DNA of 64,000 nt, taken from assembly GCA_027943245.1 (NCBI GenBank), contig JANDJZ010000082.1:1-64000 (forward strand), read 5' to 3'. The stretch comes from Acanthamoeba sp. SK_2022b. Lineage: Eukaryota; Discosea; Longamoebia; Acanthamoebidae. Positions 17,562 through 26,655 of the stretch are shown here, piece after piece. The notes under the pieces are model-generated. The model made no database searches, was not told the origin of the DNA, and saw only the letters and a program-made list of their open reading frames with translations. Every line of letters starts with the position of its first letter. Positions within the stretch are counted from its first letter, which is position 1. A program made the position numbers and the translations under genes.

Positions 17562-18111
17562 GCTTTGCATTCTCCCGCCATTCACTTTGCAGCAGAGCGA
17601 AACCGAATTCGTCGCCCCACGCGCCTTTAAAAAACACGTTTTGCCGCCAATGGGCCTCGCGCCGAAAACCCAGCTTGCCGAACAGCGCGGCGGCGCCAAG
17701 ATTACGCGCGTCCACCACTGCGGTAATGCGGTGCTTCGCCAGCGGCCCGAACAGCAGGGCGATGACGGCGTTCAGCGCCTCGTGCGCCATCCCTTGCCGC
17801 TGATGGCTAGGCGCGAAGGTCACGCCCAGTTCAGCCTGGCGCCCCGCATCGAAGAAATGCACTGCGACATCGCCGAGCAACGCGCCGTCTTCGCGGCGCT
17901 CGACCGCCAGTTGAAACCAGCTGTCATCACGGTTGAACGCGAGCTGCCGTTGCTGTTCGAAAAAGGCCTGCGCATCGGCGGCGCCGTAGTCGCTCCAGCT
18001 TTGATAGCGCGCCACGTCCGGGTGGCTGCGGTAGGCGGTAAAGTGGGGCAGATCGCTGGCCGTGAACGGGCGCAGGATCAGTCTGGGGGTCTGCAGAGGC
18101 AAAGGGCGCAT
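17545..18111 (-). CDS. GNAT-family N-acetyltransferase (RimJ/RimL-like)
   Basis: 188 residues. N-terminal LQTPRLILRPFTASDL and the acetyl-CoA loop FAPSHQRQGMAHEALNAV (Q/R-x-x-G-x-A) are characteristic, followed by VDARNLGAAALFGKLGFRRE. It probably acetylates an amino group of a protein N-terminus, an amine or an antibiotic. First gene of a two-gene unit with the SRPBCC-like gene. Confidence 0.9.
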   Translation of the reverse strand: MRPLPLQTPRLILRPFTASDLPHFTAYRSHPDVARYQSWSDYGAADAQAFFEQQRQLAFNRDDSWFQLAVERREDGALLGDVAVHFFDAGRQAELGVTFAPSHQRQGMAHEALNAVIALLFGPLAKHRITAVVDARNLGAAALFGKLGFRREAHWRQNVFFKGAWGDEFGFALLQSEWRENAKHGAAE

Positions 18112-18233
18112 TGTTTTTCCTTATCAGCGCATTAGGGCTACCGGCAGTGTAGCCCAGCGCCGAGAGGCGGGCTGCGTAAAATGAGCTGTGGCGGAAAAGC
18201 GGAAATGCCGGTTCAGGCGAACCGGCAGGGGTA

Positions 18234-18953
18234 TTATCGGCGGGCGGCAGCCTGACGCAGGCGCTCGACCGGGCCTTGTTGAAAATCGAATGAGGGAGCT
18301 TCCTGCCGTGCCAGCCCCTGGCGCACGATGGCCTTAACCGTTTGGCTGGCGGCAAGATCTTTTCCGGCGATCTGTTCGGCGATGCGCAGTGCTTCTTCCC
18401 TGGCCGTCCCCTCGCTGATACGGGAAATGGCGCCGTGTGATAACGCCTCCTGCGCATCGACGATTCTGCCGGTCAGCAGCCAGTCGAGTGCGACATAGGG
18501 AGAAACTCGCGCCGGCAAGCGCGCGCACCCGCCTTGTGCGGCGACTAACCCGAGCCCGGTTTCGGGGAAGCTGAAGCGTGCGCCCTGGCCGGCGACGATC
18601 AGATCGCAGGCCAGGGCGAGCTCAAAGCCACCTCCGTAAGCGATGCCATCAACGGCGGCGATGATCACCTTGGCGATCTGTGCATGGATCAGCCCGCCAA
18701 ACCCCTCCGGCGTGACAATGGGCAGTTCACCCTGATGAAAGGCGTTGATATCCATGCCGGCGGAAAATACCGCCGGTTGACCGGCCAGGACGATCGCGCG
18801 CACCGAGTCATCGTTATCTGCCTGCCGCAGGTAGGTGCGGATCAGCTCGGCCATCTGCAGGTTGATGGCGTTCTTTTTTTCCGGCCGATTGAGGGTGATG
18901 ACCGCAACCAGCTCGCCATGGCGCTCATAAAGCACTGGGAGGGCTTCATTCAT
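18234..18953 (-). CDS. Enoyl-CoA hydratase/isomerase (crotonase family)
   Basis: 239 residues, slightly short for the family (~255). Oxyanion-hole elements FSAGMDINAF and DGIAYGGGFELALACD are present; Glu in GGGFELA and in FSFPETGLG match the catalytic positions. It would hydrate 2-enoyl-CoA or isomerise the double bond. Last gene of the five-gene operon; its ATG overlaps the stop of the MFS gene by 8 nt (ATGAATGA). With the thiolase and dehydrogenase it makes a set like PaaF/PaaJ/PaaH, but no other phenylacetate genes are near. Confidence 0.92.
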   Translation of the reverse strand: MNEALPVLYERHGELVAVITLNRPEKKNAINLQMAELIRTYLRQADNDDSVRAIVLAGQPAVFSAGMDINAFHQGELPIVTPEGFGGLIHAQIAKVIIAAVDGIAYGGGFELALACDLIVAGQGARFSFPETGLGLVAAQGGCARLPARVSPYVALDWLLTGRIVDAQEALSHGAISRISEGTAREEALRIAEQIAGKDLAASQTVKAIVRQGLARQEAPSFDFQQGPVERLRQAAARR

Positions 18954-20118
18954 TGTTGGTCTCTCCCCGGAAAAACAGCAGCGTCAGCAGCAGGGCGATG
19001 GCGCCGAGCGGCAGCGAAAACAGCGGCAGGTAATGGGCCGGCAGCGCGTAGAGCGTCAGGCCGCCCAGCATGCCGCCCGCCGCGATGCCGGCGTACAGCA
19101 CCGAGCTGTTGAGCGACACGGTCAGCGCGCCAAAGCGTTTCGACAGCGACAACAGGTGATGTTGGATCGGCACCAGATACATCCAGCCGGTGATACCCCA
19201 GACCAGAAAGATGGCCAGCACCCACCAGGGTGAGGTGACATAAAAGGCTAACAGAAACAGGGACAGCGTCTGGAGCGCCACGGAAAACAGCAGCACAAAC
19301 TTGCTGCCGAGAGCATCGGTTAACGCACCGGAGGCAAAATTGCCGATCACCGCGCCAATGCCGAACAGCAGCAGCGCGAGGGGCAGAATCGCCTGCGGGC
19401 CGAACTGGGTGTTTTTCAGCAAGACGCTGACGTAGCTATAGACGATGTGTTCCGAGCAAACGGCAAAAAAGGTGATCAGCAGCGTAGTCAGCACCGCCTT
19501 TTGCCGCAGCGGGGCGAGCCGCTCTTTCAGCGAATGCTTGCCCGGTGGCGCAATGGCGCGCAGCGCCAGCGAAAGGCCCAGCAGCGCAATTGCCCCCAAC
19601 AGGGCGATGAACAGGAATATTTCACGCCAGCCGATCAGTTTGGCGAGAAAGGTACCGAATGGAATACCGAGCGCAATAGCCAACGTCATGCCCCCATAGA
19701 CGATGGAAATGGCCAGGCCGCGGCGTTTTTCCGCCACCAGCCCCACTGCGGCGGCGGCGGCCTGCGGCGTGTAACAGGCTGCACCCAATGCGGCCAGCAC
19801 TCTGCCGAACGAGATCTGCAGGTAGCTGGTGGCCCAGGCGCAGGCCAAATTGCCGGCGATGAACAGCACCAGCGCCAACTGTAGGATATGCTTGCGGTTG
19901 ACGTTGCCGAGCAGCCAGGCGGTCAGTGGCGCGAACAGCATATAAGCCAGCGCGAATACCGATATCAACTGCCCCGCTTGCGCGGGGCTGACGGCAAAGG
20001 TATCGGAAATGTCACTGAGCACGCCGGCCACGATAAAGGCGTCGGTGCCGATGGCGAACGTACCGGTCGCCATTAGACAGAGCGTGACCAGATGGCCGTT
20101 ATAATCCGCTAACTTCAT
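18946..20118 (-). CDS. MFS exporter of the oxoamine operon
   Basis: 390 residues, twelve membrane segments, similar to the drug/sugar-efflux DHA1 group (FAIGTDAFIVAGVLSDIS at the start; AALGAACYTPQAAAAAVGLV with the antiporter-type motif). It is located inside a biosynthetic-looking operon: its ATG overlaps the stop of the oxoamine synthase gene by 4 nt (ATGA). That arrangement suggests export of, or resistance to, the pathway product. Confidence 0.9.
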   Translation of the reverse strand: MKLADYNGHLVTLCLMATGTFAIGTDAFIVAGVLSDISDTFAVSPAQAGQLISVFALAYMLFAPLTAWLLGNVNRKHILQLALVLFIAGNLACAWATSYLQISFGRVLAALGAACYTPQAAAAAVGLVAEKRRGLAISIVYGGMTLAIALGIPFGTFLAKLIGWREIFLFIALLGAIALLGLSLALRAIAPPGKHSLKERLAPLRQKAVLTTLLITFFAVCSEHIVYSYVSVLLKNTQFGPQAILPLALLLFGIGAVIGNFASGALTDALGSKFVLLFSVALQTLSLFLLAFYVTSPWWVLAIFLVWGITGWMYLVPIQHHLLSLSKRFGALTVSLNSSVLYAGIAAGGMLGGLTLYALPAHYLPLFSLPLGAIALLLTLLFFRGETNNE

Positions 20119-21326
20119 CCTGCCCTCCGCAGATCGTTCGCTGCCCAGACCCGTCCCAGCGCCGCCAGGAACGTCTCCACGTCGGCATGGGAGTGCGCCG
20201 AGGTTGGCGTTACCCGCAGCCGCTCGCTGCCTGCGGGCACCGTCGGCGCATTGACCGGCTGCACGTAAATATCATGCTCATCGAGCAGTACTTTGCTGAT
20301 GTGTTTGTTGCGGTGCGGATCGCCGACCCGCAGCGGCAGGATATGGCTGTCGGCCGACACCAGCGGAATGCCGGCGGCGCGCAGGCCGGTTTTCAGGTGA
20401 TCGACGATCGCCAGCAGGTGCTTGCGCTGGGTGTCATGCTCGAGGTTGTATTTAAAACTGGCTAGCGCGGCGGCCACCACCGGCGCCGGTGACGAGGTGC
20501 TGAAGACGAATGCCGGGGCCCAGCTGCGCACCGCCTCCACCACCGAGCGGGGGGCGGCGATATAGCCGCCCGCCGCACCGTAAGACTTGCCGAAACCGCC
20601 CTGAATAATGGTGATTTTATCCAGCAGGCCCAGCTGTTCGGCGTAGCCCAGCCCTCGTTCGCCATAGACGCCGGCGGAGTGGATCTCGTCGAGATAGGTC
20701 AGCGCCTGATACTGTTCCGCCAGCGCCACGATCTGTGCCAAGGGAGCGAAGTCACCGTCCATGGAATACAGCGACTCGAAGGCGATCAGCTTTGGCCGCG
20801 CCGGATCGGCGGCCTGCAGCAGCTCGGCGAGGTGTGCCACATCGTTGTGGCGGAAGATCTTTTTCTCCGCCTTGCTGTAGCGGATACCGTAAATCATCGA
20901 GGCGTGATTCAGCTCGTCGGAGAATACGATCAGATCGGGAATGGCGTCGCACAGGGTGGACAAGGTGGCGTCGTTGGCGCCGAAACCGGTAGTGAACAGC
21001 AGAGCCGATTCTTTGCCGTAAGCGCTGGCCAGCAGCGTTTCCAACTCGCTGTGGTAGACCGAGGTGCCGGAAATGCTGCGGGCGCCGCAGGTGCCCAACC
21101 CGACCCGGTTAACCGCTTCGGTGGTGGCCAGCAGCACTTTGGGGTGGTGGCTCATCGCCAGATAGTCGTTCGAGCACCAGACGTTGAGACGGCGCTCACC
21201 TTGGTGTCCGTGGCTGGTGGCCCAGGGTTTGTCCTGTACGCCGCGTTCAAGGTTGAGGAACTCGCGAAAACGCCCCTGTTTTTTGGTTTCCGCCAGCTTT
21301 TCTTCAAGAATGTTCAGTACGCTCAT
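20115..21326 (-). CDS. Alpha-oxoamine synthase, 5-aminolevulinate-synthase-like
   Basis: 403 residues, PLP fold type I. Motifs are closest to ALA synthases: NVWCSNDYLAMSHHPKV, FSDELNHASMIYGIR, KKIFRHND, the cofactor Asp in YLDEIHSAGVYGERG and the PLP Lys in GGFGKSYGAAGGY. Family members condense an amino acid with an acyl-CoA, releasing CO2 and CoA, to give an alpha-aminoketone (ALAS, AONS, KBL, CqsA). Enterobacteria make ALA from glutamate, so a heme role is unlikely. The start has a weak but adequate purine stretch. Middle gene of the operon, 15 nt after the thiolase. It may also run in the KBL-type cleavage direction. Confidence 0.92.
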   Translation of the reverse strand: MSVLNILEEKLAETKKQGRFREFLNLERGVQDKPWATSHGHQGERRLNVWCSNDYLAMSHHPKVLLATTEAVNRVGLGTCGARSISGTSVYHSELETLLASAYGKESALLFTTGFGANDATLSTLCDAIPDLIVFSDELNHASMIYGIRYSKAEKKIFRHNDVAHLAELLQAADPARPKLIAFESLYSMDGDFAPLAQIVALAEQYQALTYLDEIHSAGVYGERGLGYAEQLGLLDKITIIQGGFGKSYGAAGGYIAAPRSVVEAVRSWAPAFVFSTSSPAPVVAAALASFKYNLEHDTQRKHLLAIVDHLKTGLRAAGIPLVSADSHILPLRVGDPHRNKHISKVLLDEHDIYVQPVNAPTVPAGSERLRVTPTSAHSHADVETFLAALGRVWAANDLRRAG

Positions 21327-21341
21327 AGCATATTCCTTGTG

Positions 21342-22347
21342 TTAAACGGCTTTAAGGTTTAGTGACAGACCCTGGCCGACGCCGACGCACATCGTCACCA
21401 ATGCGTTGCTCGCCTGTCGGTCGCGTAATTCCAGCGCCGCCGACAGCACCAGGCGCGCACCGGACATCCCCAACGGATGACCGAGCGCGATGGCGCCGCC
21501 GTTCGGGTTAACCCGCGCGTCGTTGGCGTCGATACGCCAGTGTTTCAGCGCCGCTAGGACCTGTGAGGCGAACGCTTCGTTAATCTCGATGATGTCGAAG
21601 TCGTTCAAGGTGAACCCGCCGCGCTGCAGTAAGCGCTCGGTGGAGGCGATCGGCCCCAGCCCCATCAGCGCCGGTTCAACCCCGGCGGCCGTGCTGTCGC
21701 CGATCTCCGCCAGAGGTTGCCACCCCTGACGCTTCACGTAGCGCCCGGAAGCCAGCAGCAGCACGGCGGCGCCGTCGTTGATGCCGGAAGCGTTGCCTGC
21801 CGTGACTGTACCGCCGGCGGAGAACGCCGGTTTCAGCGTCTGCAACTGTTGCAGCGTGCTGAGCCGGGGAAACTCGTCCTGCGCGAATATGCGGGTCGTT
21901 TTACGATCCGCCGGCACGTCTACGGGCGTGATTTCCCGTGCCAGCCGGCCGCTGTCGATCGCCCGGCGAGCCTTTTGCTGCGAGGCCAGCGCGAACAGAT
22001 CCTGTTCCTCGCGTGAGATATGCTGCCGTTGAGCCACGTTTTCTGCCGTGATGCCGAGCGGATCGCTGCCGTAGCGCTCCGCCAGCCGCGGATTAACAAA
22101 GCGCCATCCCAGCGTGGTGTCGTACAGCTTTACCCCCTTATCGAACGGCGTTTCGTTCTTGCTCAGCACATAGGGCGCGCGGCTCATGCTTTCCACGCCG
22201 CCGGCCAGAATCAGTTCGCTAAGGCCGCTGCGGATTTTTGCCGCGGCGTAGATCACGGCATCCAACCCGGAGGCGCAAAGGCGGTTGAGGGTGATGGCCG
22301 GCACCGACGGATCCAGTCCGGCAAGCAGCGCCGCCATGCGGGCGACA

Positions 22348-22382
<35 letters not shown>

Positions 22383-22553
22383 CAGAACCACTTCGTCCAG
22401 GCTCGTTTCCGCCGCCGGATGGCGCTGCAGCAGACTGCGAATGATCGTTGCCGCCATGTCGTCGGGGCGGGTATGCGCCAGGCTGCCACCATAGGTGCCT
22501 ATCGCCGTGCGCGTGCCGTCGATCAGATAAACGCCGTCATCTTGAATGCTCAT
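21342..22553 (-). CDS. Acetyl-CoA acyltransferase (thiolase; PaaJ/PcaF-like)
   Basis: 403 residues. Nucleophilic Cys in LNRLCASGLDAV, NEAFASQVLAAL, GGAIALGHPLGMSG with catalytic His, and the second Cys in MCVGVGQG. The nearest style is 3-oxoadipyl-CoA thiolase. It cleaves 3-oxoacyl-CoA or, in reverse, makes the C-C bond. The second of two adjacent ATGs (22553) is chosen because AAGGA is 6 nt upstream of it. It starts 9 nt after the stop of the dehydrogenase gene. Confidence 0.93.
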
Positions 22554-22562
22554 CATTAATCC

Positions 22563-24092
22563 TTAAGGCGTGGTCGTCAGCGCCGGTTGCGCGGCGTGCA
22601 GAAGGGTGTAATGCGGCGCATAGCGCGCCGCGTGCAGCAACTGCGCCAGGTTGCTCAGCGTCGTCCTGACGTTTTTCTCCCCCAGGCTATCGAGCCAGCC
22701 GAAAATGCCGTCGGCGTAGTTAACGCCGGCGACGGCGGCGACATCGATGTCTTCCCGGCTGCAGACGCCGCTTTCCACCATGATCACCGACTCGTTGATT
22801 AGGCTGCTGAGGACGCGGGCGACGATCAAGGCCGGGGAATCCTTGATAAATTCAACCTGCGGGATTGCCGTGTGCAGCAGGCGTAAGAACAGCGCTTTAT
22901 TGGCCCCAGAGGCGTGGCGGCTGTGCGCTGCCACCAGATACGCCGTGTCGGCGTAATTCAGGGCAACATCGACCACAAAGGCATCCGCCGCCGTCTGCTC
23001 GGCCAGCTGGTTTGCCGTGCGGCCATCGGTGATGCTGATGGTGAAAGCGTTATTGATCCGGACGGCCGGCCCCAGGCCCGGTAATGCCGGCCGTTGTTCC
23101 ACGCGCAGCCGTGGCCACTGAAGCGCGGCCCGCTGTTGTAACAGGGTAAAAAAAGGGTGTTCGCCGTAAACGTGCAGCGTCTCAATGTCTGCATCGGTGG
23201 CGGCCATCACCGGCGGGGCGTTTTCTTCGACGGCAAAATAGGAGCGGCCGTTCTTTTTTCCCAATAGACCGGCATCGACCAGCGAACGCTGCAGGTGGCC
23301 GGGGGTATAGCGCGCGTCGTATTGCATGTCCTGCCAGATTTGCCGACTGACCTGATAGTTGATGTCCTGGCCGATAAAATCGGTCAGTTCGAGTGGCCCC
23401 ATACGAAAGTGCCCACCGGCCTTGAGGGCACGGTCGATCTGCGGCGCGCGCGCCACGTGTTCTTCCAATAGGCGGAACCCTTCCAGGTAGTAGGGGCGGG
23501 CCATGCGGTTGACGATAAACCCCGGCGTGGCCTGGCAGACGACGTCACGTTTCCCCAACGCGGCCACCAGCTGGCGGCAACGCTCCGTGGTGGCGTATGC
23601 GGTACAGTAGGCCGGGATGATTTCAATCAGTTTCATCAGCGGCGCGGGGTTGAAAAAGTGCAAACCGATAAACCGCTCGCTGTGCGTCACCGCGGTTGCC
23701 AGCTTATTTAGCGACAGTGAGGAGGTATTGGTGGCGATCAGTGTGTCGGGCTTGACTGCAGCGGCGATGGTCGCCAGCACCTCAAGTTTGGTTTGCTCTT
23801 GCTCGGCGATGGTTTCTATCACTAGCTCGCTGTCGGCAATGGTCTCAAATACCGAGGTGAACACCAGATTGGCCAACACCGCGCCTTTATCCTGCAGCGC
23901 GATCTTGCCCTGTTCGACTTTCTTGTTCAGGTCTAGCTCGATATAGTCGCGAGCCTGACTGAGGGTATTGCCGTTGCGATTATAAAGCACCGTGCGAATG
24001 CCTTTTTGCGCGAAAAGATAAGCGATGCCTCTGCCCATCGTTCCCGCGCCGATAATCGCAGCCGACTGAATTGCCGCATTACTTTCTGCCAT
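22563..24092 (-). CDS. 3-hydroxyacyl-CoA dehydrogenase (PaaH-like)
   Basis: 509 residues. N-terminal Rossmann motif IGAGTMGRGIAYLFAQKG, catalytic GLHFFNPAPLMKLIEI (His with the adjacent Asn), NAD-binding ATNTSSL, and two C-terminal helical dehydrogenase domains, the second being a degenerate copy as in PaaH. It oxidises 3-hydroxyacyl-CoA with NAD+, or reduces the ketone in reverse. First gene of the operon; ATG at 24092 has GGGGA upstream. A 13-bp palindrome at 24118-24130 lies just upstream. Confidence 0.93.
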   Translation of the reverse strand: MAESNAAIQSAAIIGAGTMGRGIAYLFAQKGIRTVLYNRNGNTLSQARDYIELDLNKKVEQGKIALQDKGAVLANLVFTSVFETIADSELVIETIAEQEQTKLEVLATIAAAVKPDTLIATNTSSLSLNKLATAVTHSERFIGLHFFNPAPLMKLIEIIPAYCTAYATTERCRQLVAALGKRDVVCQATPGFIVNRMARPYYLEGFRLLEEHVARAPQIDRALKAGGHFRMGPLELTDFIGQDINYQVSRQIWQDMQYDARYTPGHLQRSLVDAGLLGKKNGRSYFAVEENAPPVMAATDADIETLHVYGEHPFFTLLQQRAALQWPRLRVEQRPALPGLGPAVRINNAFTISITDGRTANQLAEQTAADAFVVDVALNYADTAYLVAAHSRHASGANKALFLRLLHTAIPQVEFIKDSPALIVARVLSSLINESVIMVESGVCSREDIDVAAVAGVNYADGIFGWLDSLGEKNVRTTLSNLAQLLHAARYAPHYTLLHAAQPALTTTP

Positions 24093-24117
24093 AGAAAATC
24101 CCCGTCACTGTATGCCA

Positions 24118-24130
24118 TGCGAAATTCGCA
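24118..24130. promoter_or_regulatory. Palindrome TGCGAA-A-TTCGCA upstream of the oxoamine operon
   Basis: Perfect 6-bp arms around A24124, 26-38 nt upstream of the first gene's ATG. Position suits a repressor overlapping the start of transcription. Confidence 0.5.
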
Positions 24131-24201
24131 AATGCTTATTATCTCTTTGGATTTACGGCGGCACTGGGTGCCTGTCTGGAAAGTAATTGGCGGTGTCCCG
24201 G

Positions 24202-24224
24202 CTGTCTAACGGTAGAAATGACAG
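24202..24224. promoter_or_regulatory. Dyad CTGTC-N13-GACAG in the control region
   Basis: Perfect 5-bp arms whose CTGTC/GACAG ends resemble lux-box half sites, though the 23-bp span is longer than the usual ~20 bp. Candidate site for the adjacent LuxR-type protein. Confidence 0.4.
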
Positions 24225-24426
24225 GTTTACGTGCCGAGGAGATTATGCTATTCGCGCAGTTTTCCAATTCGGTGCAATAAAAGGCTTATTTTAAAGGGAA
24301 TAGCTGTTTTCGTTATAGCGTTGGTATTTTTTATTATATGAAACGGCTACTGGCGCCGGGCGACGATATTCTATAGTGAGTCTGACCTATCGATAAATCG
24401 GCATCGCTATCTGGAGAACCTGCGTT

Positions 24427-25143
24427 ATGGATACCCGCACTCAACGGCTCATGGCGGAGGTGATTGGCAGCCTGGCCGATCGCGAATGCTTTCTGACGCA
24501 GCTGGAGCCCTGCGCCGAGGCGCTGGGGTTTGATTATTTCTCCTACATCGTGTTTTCCTGTTATCCGGCCAGCCGCCCCAAGATGCTGATCGAAGGGAAT
24601 TTTTCAGCGAACTATCTCGAGGATTATCGGCGGCAGCGGGTGTATTTGCAGGATCCGGTTATTGAGCGCGCTCACCATTCCACGCTGCAGTTCCAGTGGG
24701 ACGAAAGCTTTTATCACGAGCGGCCGACGCTTTGGCGGCATATGGCGCAATTCGGCCTGTGCGCAGGTTGGTCGCAGTCGGTTAAGGATTGCTATGGCCG
24801 GCTGGGGATCCTGACGTTTGCCGGTAAAGCACTACCCGAGCAAGCGCCGCAAGCGCGCGCAGTAAATGAAACTTTTTTCCTTTGGCTGGCGCAAACCGCC
24901 CATAAAACGCTGCGTGAAGCCTTGATCTCGGTGAACGACGACGCGATAAAAGATGTGCTGACGCTGCGTGAAAAAGACATTTTACGCTGGTGCAGCGAAG
25001 GGAAAACGGCGGAAGAGATCGCGCTGTTGATGGGGGTGAGCGAGCGCACGGTCAATTTCCATATCGGCAACTCGATTAAAAAACTTTCTGTCGCTAATAA
25101 GACCGCCGCCACCGCCAAAGCGGTTTATTTGCAGCTGATTTAA
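24427..25143 (+). CDS. LuxR-type quorum-sensing regulator without a neighbouring LuxI (solo)
   Basis: 238 residues. Autoinducer-binding domain (~1-165) keeps the key Asp-Pro pair (YLQDPVIERA), the Trp in LQFQWDE and GYGRLGILTFAG; the usual first Trp is Tyr (NYLEDYRRQ). The C-terminal GerE HTH is complete (LTLREKDILRWCSEGKTAEE, SERTVNFHIGNSIKKL). It should bind an acyl-homoserine lactone or a related ligand. No luxI-type gene lies nearby. It is divergent from the oxoamine operon and is its most likely regulator. Confidence 0.92.
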   Translation: MDTRTQRLMAEVIGSLADRECFLTQLEPCAEALGFDYFSYIVFSCYPASRPKMLIEGNFSANYLEDYRRQRVYLQDPVIERAHHSTLQFQWDESFYHERPTLWRHMAQFGLCAGWSQSVKDCYGRLGILTFAGKALPEQAPQARAVNETFFLWLAQTAHKTLREALISVNDDAIKDVLTLREKDILRWCSEGKTAEEIALLMGVSERTVNFHIGNSIKKLSVANKTAATAKAVYLQLI

Positions 25144-25322
25144 TCTCGAGTACTAAATAATTAATCGCCTATCCGTTATTGGTGTGATGTTTATATTTTG
25201 TTAAATTAAGAACTATCCTTATCAGTATTTACCCCCGATCACAAAAGCGTGATAAAGCGATTCACCGCGCCCGTGCGCGGCAGTATTCTGTAGGCACCCG
25301 GTTTACATAGAAAGGACGTGAT

Positions 25323-25751
25323 ATGTACAAGACTATTTTGGTGCCGATCGATATTGAAGAGGACCTGTTGACCGAACATGCGCTGAAGCATGTGGAATAT
25401 TTGGCGAAGATGTCCGGCGCTAAAGTGCATTTCTTCCATGCGCTGCCGGATGCCTCGGCTTTTGTGACTGCCTATTCGTTCGGTCTCAAGGAATTTGAGA
25501 ATCAGGCGGAAGTGAAGGCGGTCGAGAAGCTGAAGAAAATCATGTCGGAAATCGATCTGCCGTTGGATCGCCTCAATTACACCGTCAGCTTCGGCTCTGC
25601 GCGCGATCAGGCGCTGGAGCTGGCGGAAGAGATCGACGCCGATCTGATCATCATCGGTTCGCGCCGCCCGAGCGTGAAAACCTATTTGCTGGGGTCTAAC
25701 GCTGCCGCTATCGTTCGCCATGCCAATATTTCGGTGATGGTCGTCAGATAA
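25323..25751 (+). CDS. Universal stress protein, UspG/UspF-like
   Basis: 142 residues with a single Usp domain: MYKTILVPIDI start, FGSARDQALELAEEIDADLI and the ATP-binding end IIGSRRPSVKTYLLGSNAAA, i.e. G-2x-G-9x-G(S)-type loop. Cytoplasmic dimer induced by stress; the UspF/G subgroup binds ATP. RBS AAAGGA lies before the ATG. Stands alone. Confidence 0.93.
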   Translation: MYKTILVPIDIEEDLLTEHALKHVEYLAKMSGAKVHFFHALPDASAFVTAYSFGLKEFENQAEVKAVEKLKKIMSEIDLPLDRLNYTVSFGSARDQALELAEEIDADLIIIGSRRPSVKTYLLGSNAAAIVRHANISVMVVR

Positions 25752-25928
25752 TCCGTCTTAAGCCCACCGTTTTCGGGCGCGTTCTGCGGTTGCCGGTCGG
25801 CTGCAGAGCGTGCCTGGCGTTTTATTGCCATCTCAGCCTGAGCTGCTACGATTTTAGCTGACGTTTTTATGCCAACCGGGGCACCGGCCTTGCGCATATT
25901 CTTCATCTCAGCCAGAAGAGGGGCAGCT

Positions 25929-26609
25929 ATGCCATTAGAAGTCGATGGGATCATCAGAGGCGATCGGGGCAGTGAACCGAGCCGTTGGCAACATGCGTCA
26001 ACCAAACCGCTTATCACGCTGACCTGGCATCACACCATTCCCTGGAACTGTTTGCGTAATGTCTGGAATGGTCTGGTCGCGGGGCAGCATTGGGACGCGC
26101 TGGACGAGTTTATGAACCTGATCGGTGTGCCAAACCGCGCCGAGGTGCTCAAACAGATCAAGAATAAAAACCTGCAGGATCGCGATGGATTACACACTTT
26201 GGTGACCTGGCAAGGATGGAATATCGTCGAGGGGCCGGGTAATGAATATCGTGCGCAGGGGGACGATCCCGGTGAAAACTTCGACGGTTGGTCGGGTAAG
26301 GGGATGAGCACTAACCAGCAGGCGACGCAGCAGCAGGTCAACGTGTTGTACCGGGTGATGGAGCCGTTGGGTAACCGGGCGCTGGACGCCGCCAGACAGG
26401 CGCCGCCCATTACCGCTGAGGAAGCGGGCATTTTGCAACGGACGATTAAACAGACCCGCCCAACGTTGCGAGGAAAGGAACCGATCCGGTGGCAAGAAGA
26501 CATGTGGCATCAGGTGCAGCCGGGTAAAGAGGCGAAACACTTCGCCCGCTGGGATACCAAACCGGTATGGCGCAAGCGCCTGCACAGCGACCTGGCTCAG
26601 GCAGGGTAA
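25929..26609 (+). CDS. Hypothetical protein with a Trp-His-His motif
   Basis: 226 residues, soluble, no signal peptide, Trp-rich. The distinctive part is KPLITLTWHHTIPWNCLRNVWN (first ~50 residues), whose paired His recalls the HH motif of HNH/endonuclease-VII-type nucleases, but the rest does not show a recognised domain. The ATG at 25929 has GGGGCAG upstream; the frame extends to 25869 without one. It is isolated, with no obvious immunity-like partner. Nuclease identity is only a suggestion. Confidence 0.65.
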   Translation: MPLEVDGIIRGDRGSEPSRWQHASTKPLITLTWHHTIPWNCLRNVWNGLVAGQHWDALDEFMNLIGVPNRAEVLKQIKNKNLQDRDGLHTLVTWQGWNIVEGPGNEYRAQGDDPGENFDGWSGKGMSTNQQATQQQVNVLYRVMEPLGNRALDAARQAPPITAEEAGILQRTIKQTRPTLRGKEPIRWQEDMWHQVQPGKEAKHFARWDTKPVWRKRLHSDLAQAG

Positions 26610-26655
26610 AACTCGCCCCGCGCCGGATTGCCGGCGCGAGGGAATCAATCCGGCG

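Larger units (their letters stand above)
24093..24426. other. Divergent control region between oxoamine operon and luxR-type gene
   Basis: 334 bp, no gene, AT-richer than its surroundings. It contains two dyads, annotated separately. No canonical 20-bp lux box was recognised. Confidence 0.6.

Noticed and set aside
20115..21326. Calling the oxoamine synthase a heme-pathway ALA synthase
   Set aside because: Enterobacteria use the glutamyl-tRNA route; operon context points to a different acyl-CoA pathway.
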